NCBI GenBank assembly: GCA_021372715.1
Contig: JAJFTX010000170.1
Coordinates: forward strand, 1-9,382
DNA: 9,382 bases
Reading direction: 5' to 3'
DNA from: Methanobacterium sp.
GTDB lineage: Archaea > Methanobacteriota > Methanobacteria > Methanobacteriales > Methanobacteriaceae
The notes beneath the pieces are model-generated. The model made no database searches. It saw nothing but the letters and a program-made list of their open reading frames with translations, and had not been told where the DNA came from. Each line of letters begins with the position of its first letter. Position 1 is the stretch's first letter. The position numbers and the translations under genes are program-made. Of this stretch, positions 6,113 to 9,382 are shown in pieces.

Positions 6113-6751
6113 CTATGGTGCTTTTTTGGTGTCTTTTTTCGTGGTTTTTTCTTTTAAAAAATCTTCTATTTTCGTAATAACCTGGTTCATAAATTCATTT
6201 TGATTATTTTGATTTGTTGTTTCAGTAGGTTTTTCATTTGTTTCAGTGTATTTATCATCTGTTTCGGTATATTTCTGTATCAGTTTTACGATGTTAGTTG
6301 TGGTCATATTAATGTTTGAAGCTGTGTTGCCCAGTGAATCTCTGTTATTTATATCTAATTCTAGAAGTCTTAACGATAATTGTTGTTGGTAGCTGTTAAT
6401 GATGATGGATAATTGACTTAAATCACTCATATTATTATGGATCTTTTCAACAGGACGGAAGAGAAGGAGCACGACTAGATCAGCAATGCCCAAAGTACCG
6501 CTAAATAAAGAGTTCAGTGAAGCTACACCAAATAATGCTGCTAAGATTGGTATAAGTAGTAACACAACACCTAAAATAAACATAGAAATGTATAATATAA
6601 TTGTAATATTATAGGATGTGTTCATTTTCTTTTTTAACTGCATGAAAAGTTTTTCATTTTCATCATAAGACTTATTTACATCATTATCGAATTTTATAAG
6701 TAAATCCTTATTTTTATCTATAATCTTTTCTTCAGTTAAACCCGAAGGCAA
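6113..6751 (-). CDS. Two-TM protein resembling the TRADD-N-associated membrane domain
   Basis: A charged, probably helical N-terminus (1-45) leads into two hydrophobic segments (about 48-72 and 84-98). An amphipathic motif RPVEKIHNNMSDLSQLSIII with a following SYQQQL (99-125) comes next, and then a long polar C-terminus. The pair of helices followed by [RP]-P-x-x-K-I-x-x-N-x-x-D-L-x-Q-L recalls the TRADD-N-associated membrane domain (CyanoTRADDas-type) found in predicted prokaryotic conflict and immune-signalling proteins. This is recognition by eye and unconfirmed. The tail holds three TET-containing repeats (161-180), an NQNNQNE stretch, and a basic end (KEKTTKKDTKK). No enzymatic motif is visible. 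The first codon used here is TTG (6751). A strong GAGGGGGTG lies 18 bases upstream of it, so an ATT at 6763 would be better spaced. Divergent from nucS. Confidence 0.6.
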   Translation of the reverse strand: MPSGLTEEKIIDKNKDLLIKFDNDVNKSYDENEKLFMQLKKKMNTSYNITIILYISMFILGVVLLLIPILAALFGVASLNSLFSGTLGIADLVVLLLFRPVEKIHNNMSDLSQLSIIINSYQQQLSLRLLELDINNRDSLGNTASNINMTTTNIVKLIQKYTETDDKYTETNEKPTETTNQNNQNEFMNQVITKIEDFLKEKTTKKDTKKAP

Positions 6752-6769
6752 TTTGTTATTAATAATTTA

Positions 6770-6811
6770 CACCCCCTCTTTTTATTATTTATATGCTAAA
6801 TATTATTTAAA
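6770..6811 (-). promoter_or_regulatory. Promoter and strong Shine-Dalgarno with no ATG at the right distance
   Basis: The minus strand shows ATTTAAATAAT (about 6811-6801) as a TATA-like box, and GAGGGGGTG (6778-6770) as a very strong ribosome binding site. A stop codon (6769-6767) closes the frame immediately after it, and the next codons are ATT ATT AAT AAC AAA TTG. The only common start codon is TTG at 6751; ATT at 6763 has the ideal six-base spacing. Confidence 0.5.
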
Positions 6812-7049
6812 TGTTATCAATCATTAATTAAAAGATTTAATCAACAAAATAAAAACAATAATAGTAATAGAATTGATACCAAAGCATTAAAAAAAAATAA
6901 AATTCGAGTCAAGAGAATATAATTATAATATGAGTACAATCATCATTTTTTTGGAATATTTTTGATTAATTGCATTTTTCTTTGTACTAACTTTTACTTA
7001 TCCACATAATGATTATCATACCCATCCTCTATCTCTTAATACTTATTAT

Positions 7050-7068
7050 TATGATTAATTTAATCATA
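7050..7068. repeat. Perfect 9-bp dyad, possible operator
   Basis: TATGATTAA (7050-7058) and TTAATCATA (7060-7068) form a perfect inverted repeat about a single central T. A shorter dyad, ATGATTATCAT (7009-7019), uses the same half-site with its centre 45 bases away. Dimeric helix-turn-helix regulators bind such sites. Confidence 0.45.
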
Positions 7069-7133
7069 TGTATTATAAACACTAAATATTTACGTTTGAG
7101 ATACAGATTCGTTTTTAAGTCCAATTAATAAAG

Positions 7134-7173
7134 TTTATATTATCAATCATAGTTAAGATAACTATTGATTTGA
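7134..7173 (+). promoter_or_regulatory. nucS promoter candidate overlapping an inverted repeat
   Basis: TTTATATTA (7134-7142) is a good TATA box; transcription would begin near 7165, leaving a leader of about 58 bases. Directly after it, TCAATC-ATAGTTA (7143-7155) pairs with TAACTAT and GATT/GA (7159-7173) around a three-base loop with two bulged T residues. A protein bound here would block the start site. A second, weaker box (GATATAAT, about 7183-7190) would give a very short leader. Confidence 0.4.
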
Positions 7174-7222
7174 ATTAAACCAGATATAATAGATCTTTTA
7201 GATTAATATTCATGGTAAGAGT

Positions 7223-7984
7223 ATGTTATTAGAAATTAAAGAAAATCCTTCCAATGATGAAGCTGTGGAACTTATTGAAGAAGCAATTTCCAAGAGGGCT
7301 TTTTTAGTATTAATCGTATGTTGTAAAGTGAACTATGAGGGTAGGGCAGTGAGTAAACTTGGTCTGGGTGAGAGGACCATAATAATTAAAGGAGATGGTT
7401 CCTTCATTATTCATCAGGATAGAAAGTTAGAACCAGTTAACTGGCAGCCTCCTAAGACTAAATTAAAGACCATTTTGAAGGATGGAAATATAAAAATCAT
7501 CGGTAAGAGAAGAAAACCTGAAGAGAAGTTGGAACTGATAATCACCAAAGTACATGTGATCTCCTATCATTTAGGCTCTGACCAGGAAGATTTAGAACTG
7601 GCTGGTTATGAGGAGGATATGAGGCAGATGATATTAAAAAACCCAGAATTAATCGAAAAAGGGTTCAGACCAACATCAACAGAATACCAAACTGCACAAG
7701 GCTTTATAGATATATATGGAAAAGATAATACGGGTAAAATAGTAATAATCGAATTAAAAAGTAGAAAAGCCGGTATTAATGCAGTGAAACAGCTTAAAAG
7801 ATACATGGACTGTTTTTTAGATCATAAAAATTTTGTAAGAGGCATATTAGTCTCTCCCTCCCTAACTGAAGATGCTAAAGAACTTTTAGATCAAAATAAA
7901 ATGGAGCATATAAACTTATCACCCCCTAAAGAACTTAAAAGCCAATCAAACATAACCTTAGATTCATTTACAACCAGACAATGA
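7223..7984 (+). CDS. nucS: Endonuclease NucS/EndoMS
   Basis: NucS/EndoMS is a dimeric archaeal nuclease. In Thermococcales it cuts both strands at mismatches and acts on branched DNA, working with PCNA. The N-terminal domain (about 1-115) shows the family signature VNYEGRAVSKLGLGER (36-51), KGDGSFIIH (56-64) and PVNWQPP (71-77). The C-terminal RecB-like nuclease domain has GFIDIYG with Asp163, IELKS with Glu177 and Lys179, then AVKQLKRY (187-194) and RGILVSPS (206-213), all in the expected order. The 253-aa length is normal. NITLDSFT (243-250) near the end resembles a PCNA-interacting peptide, with Asn in place of Gln and one aromatic missing. The ATG at 7223 lacks a good Shine-Dalgarno. An upstream ATG (7213) is out of frame and closes after six codons. 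Methanogens commonly have nucS as a single gene. Confidence 0.93.
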   Translation: MLLEIKENPSNDEAVELIEEAISKRAFLVLIVCCKVNYEGRAVSKLGLGERTIIIKGDGSFIIHQDRKLEPVNWQPPKTKLKTILKDGNIKIIGKRRKPEEKLELIITKVHVISYHLGSDQEDLELAGYEEDMRQMILKNPELIEKGFRPTSTEYQTAQGFIDIYGKDNTGKIVIIELKSRKAGINAVKQLKRYMDCFLDHKNFVRGILVSPSLTEDAKELLDQNKMEHINLSPPKELKSQSNITLDSFTTRQ

Positions 7985-8007
7985 AAATAATTATCAGGGA
8001 TAAGTTA

Positions 8008-8078
8008 TTATATAATAAATATTAAAAATATCATTACTATTAACATTCTCAATGGGGATAAGGATTTACTTTGAGGAA
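8008..8078 (+). promoter_or_regulatory. Possible promoter and ribosome binding site of the RQC-like gene
   Basis: TTATATAATAAAT (8008-8020) is TATA-like and would start transcription near 8038-8040. TGAGGAAG (about 8072-8079) before the ATG is a moderate ribosome binding site. Its own promoter argues that the gene is not simply cotranscribed with nucS. Confidence 0.35.
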
Positions 8079-8083
8079 GTAAA

Positions 8084-8650
8084 ATGGCCTACTGGATATG
8101 TGATAAATGCAAGCTTTACTTTCCTGCACGAAATGAAGATAAAGTCAATATGCGATGCAAATGTGGTGGAAAGTTAACTTATCATGAAAAGATACCACTT
8201 GAAACTGAAGCAGGAACCCGGGTTTATAACTTCTCACCCACCATGCAGAAGTTGATTATGGGCTATGAATCCGCACTATCCCGGATTATCCTTAACTGTA
8301 TCGATGAGCTTTATTTCCCGGTTAGCACTAAAATTACCATGCTGATTTTGCAGGGAGTACAAACTCCCTTCATCAAAAAACATAGGCTTTATGAACTGGA
8401 AACCTATTCTATGCTCTCTAATTTCAGTCAAAATAATTTATTGGTTATCATTGAATCATTGATGAATAAAAATTTCTTAAAACTAGAACACGTATCCCGT
8501 TATGATAGTAAACCAGTTTCCAACCTTACAGATGAAGGTCTAGGTTATGTGAGCATATTAAAACTCACTGAGGAAGGTAAAACCTTTAAAACAAGTGATG
8601 AAAATGTTTATTTCGGTTTTATGGAAGAATTAGACATTTTAAAAGCCTAA
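8084..8650 (+). CDS. Zinc-ribbon protein with a stand-alone RQC-like winged helix
   Basis: The first 35 residues form a zinc ribbon (Cys6-x2-Cys9, Cys25-x-Cys27, then Gly-Gly). A short linker leads to residues about 64-168, which read like the RQC winged-helix domain of RecQ helicases: RIILNCIDELYFPVSTKITMLILQG, then ELETYSMLSNFSQNNL, then ESLMNKNFLKLE, and the terminal strand VSILKLTEEGKTF. In RecQ this domain binds DNA and contributes to strand separation. Here the helicase core is missing, so the protein should bind DNA or RNA and not unwind it. The assignment is by eye. The N-terminal ribbon matches the one in the membrane protein at 1166-1717. No catalytic motif is seen. nucS ends about 100 bases upstream, which hints at a repair or replication role but does not show one. 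Confidence 0.75.
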   Translation: MAYWICDKCKLYFPARNEDKVNMRCKCGGKLTYHEKIPLETEAGTRVYNFSPTMQKLIMGYESALSRIILNCIDELYFPVSTKITMLILQGVQTPFIKKHRLYELETYSMLSNFSQNNLLVIIESLMNKNFLKLEHVSRYDSKPVSNLTDEGLGYVSILKLTEEGKTFKTSDENVYFGFMEELDILKA

Positions 8651-8686
8651 TTTTATGAATTTTCATTTAAAACTATAATACTAATT

Positions 8687-8712
8687 TTAGTTTGAACCAA
8701 TACTAACTAATA
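8687..8712. repeat. 26-bp direct repeat, copy 1
   Basis: This copy matches 8747-8772 at 24 of 26 positions, exactly 60 bases apart. It contains the short inverted repeat TTAGTT...AACTAA around a 12-base centre. Confidence 0.65.
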
Positions 8713-8741
8713 ATGTGCCAATCAATATAAGAAAATAAAAA

Positions 8742-8775
8742 CAATATTAGTTTGGAACAATACTAACTAATATTG
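8742..8775. repeat. 26-bp direct repeat, copy 2, inside an 11-bp inverted repeat
   Basis: Copy 2 of the direct repeat (8747-8772) is embedded in a perfect 11-bp inverted repeat: CAATATTAGTT (8742-8752) and AACTAATATTG (8765-8775) around a 12-base centre. It lies upstream of the sensor gene's TATA-like box, where a regulator site would be expected. Confidence 0.65.
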
Positions 8776-8809
8776 GATGAATTAGATATATGACCCGTAA
8801 GAATAGATA

Positions 8810-8896
8810 AAATATAAATATAATGGAAACTAAATTTCCTTCAGACTTTAATTACATATTAAAGACAATTGTCTGATATAATATTGGCCTGGGGGA
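8810..8896 (+). promoter_or_regulatory. Promoter and structured leader of the 7TM sensor gene
   Basis: AAATATAAATA (8810-8820) is a TATA-like box that predicts a start site near 8840. The leader then begins with TCAGAC (8841-8846), a hairpin CTTTAAT-TACAT-ATTAAAG (8846-8864), and the perfect palindrome AGACAATTGTCT (8863-8874), whose end also pairs with TCAGAC. GGGGGA (8891-8896) is the ribosome binding site four bases before the ATG. Other boxes nearer the gene (CATATTAAA about 8855, GATATAATAT about 8875) are also possible. Confidence 0.45.
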
Positions 8897-8900
8897 AATT

Positions 8901-9382
8901 ATGAATATTTTTACACTATTATCAATGGCCGTTTTCCCCTTATATGTATTTTTGGGATGGTATGTATATAACCTAGAATCCAGCGCCAGGTTGAACAAGA
9001 TATTCCTCATTTTCTCTGGGAGTTTTGCGATCTGGGCCTTTACATTTACATTCTTTTACACATCTCCGGATATGGATAGTGCCTGGTTCTGGTATAATCT
9101 ATCCGCCCTTGGAAGATTCTTCTACCCTGCCTTACTGTTAAATCTGGCTTTAATATTCACTGAAAATAGGTTAATAAGCAAGAAATGGTATTATTCAATT
9201 CCCCTATACATTCCCGGCATCATATTCTTATATGCAATTCTCACCGGACCCTTCATCACCCAAGATCTTATTTTTATCAACAACAACTGGTACGAAATCC
9301 TCATCATCAACAACAGCTGGTGGTATGCTTATAATTTATATTATCTTATCTACGTTCCCCTATCCTTAATTTTAATGGGATG
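8901..9382 (+). CDS. N-terminal membrane part of a probable 7TM sensor histidine kinase (truncated by window)
   Basis: 160 codons are visible before the window ends. They encode about five membrane helices (roughly 3-23, 33-53, 67-87, 97-119 and 143-160) joined by short loops. The spacing and the motif around the third helix (WYNLSALGRFFYPALLLNLALIFTENR in overview, positions 64-90) resemble the HisKA_7TM-type N-terminal sensor region of archaeal and bacterial histidine kinases. PAS and kinase domains would lie beyond the window, so the assignment as a kinase is inference. The ATG at 8901 is preceded by a clear GGGGGA binding site at four bases. The upstream paired repeats and palindrome suggest controlled expression. 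It could also be a 7TM receptor joined to another output such as a diguanylate cyclase-like domain. Confidence 0.65.
   Translation, partial: MNIFTLLSMAVFPLYVFLGWYVYNLESSARLNKIFLIFSGSFAIWAFTFTFFYTSPDMDSAWFWYNLSALGRFFYPALLLNLALIFTENRLISKKWYYSIPLYIPGIIFLYAILTGPFITQDLIFINNNWYEILIINNSWWYAYNLYYLIYVPLSLILMG

Larger units (their letters stand above)
6780..7222. other. Long AT-rich divergent intergenic region with several small dyads
   Basis: This gap lies between the TRADDas-like gene (-) and nucS (+). There is no open frame of useful length and no RNA gene that I can see. It contains an 11-base word TTATCAATCAT twice in the same orientation (6814-6824, 7140-7150), each next to a promoter-like box. 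It also has two dyads sharing ATGATTA (7009-7019, 7050-7068), and a bulged hairpin at 7143-7173. These features would suit co-regulation of the two divergent genes, but high AT content makes some matches likely by chance. Confidence 0.45.

Noticed and set aside
5954..6157. 67-aa plus-strand open frame taken as a gene in its own right
   Set aside because: Its ATG lies inside a hydrophobic segment without a ribosome binding site, and its end runs through T-rich sequence into the convergent gene. It is better explained as the last piece of the broken gene starting at 5781.
7606..7806. 66-aa minus-strand open frame
   Set aside because: Antisense shadow of the NucS nuclease domain.
6113..8650. 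A complete defence island (TRADDas-like protein, nuclease, RQC-like protein)
   Set aside because: NucS is an ordinary archaeal repair enzyme, the genes have separate promoters and orientations, and no NTPase, sensor or effector partner is visible. Kept only as a possibility in the findings.

Overview
The window looks like a piece of a methanogen chromosome, most likely Methanobacterium or a close relative in the Methanobacteriales. The signs are an AT-rich genome, archaeal TATA boxes, GGTGA-type ribosome binding sites, U-tract terminators, an archaeal MinD, a NucS/EndoMS nuclease, small zinc-ribbon proteins, and a kinase-type 7TM sensor start. The genus is inferred from gene content and style, not from any search.

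Layout. 1-203 is the 3' end of an unknown gene with a basic tail. 262-645 (+) is a small lysine-rich coiled-coil protein, convergent with a 131-aa acidic protein of unknown function (659-1054, -). Next on the minus strand are a zinc-ribbon membrane protein (1166-1717), MinD (1887-2696) and a divergent long-form HisG (3221-4210). Between minD and hisG lies a 524-bp gap with a hairpin/U8 terminator and a degenerate tandem repeat of TATAAA-bearing units. An M48 membrane metalloprotease (4329-5750, -) follows. It is divergent from what looks like a broken small membrane-protein gene (5781-6093, +) with two in-frame stops and a frameshift.

The second half looks more accessory. A two-TM protein that resembles the TRADD-N-associated membrane domain (6113-6751, -) is divergent from nucS (7223-7984, +) across a 471-bp gap rich in small dyads. 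A zinc-ribbon protein with a helicase-free RQC-like winged helix (8084-8650, +) follows. The window ends in the first five membrane helices of a probable 7TM sensor, perhaps a histidine kinase (8901-end, +), preceded by paired 26-bp repeats and a perfect 12-bp palindrome.

Most genes have their own promoter-like element and sizeable spacing, so the window reads as a set of single-gene transcription units, not one operon. NucS (mismatch/branched DNA cleavage), the RQC-like protein (probable DNA binding) and the TRADDas-like membrane protein sit close together, which is suggestive but is no proof of a joint system. The most interesting items are the zinc ribbon-RQC fusion, the TRADDas-like protein with a strong Shine-Dalgarno but no ATG, the broken membrane-protein gene, and the repeat structures at 2970-3123 and 8687-8876.
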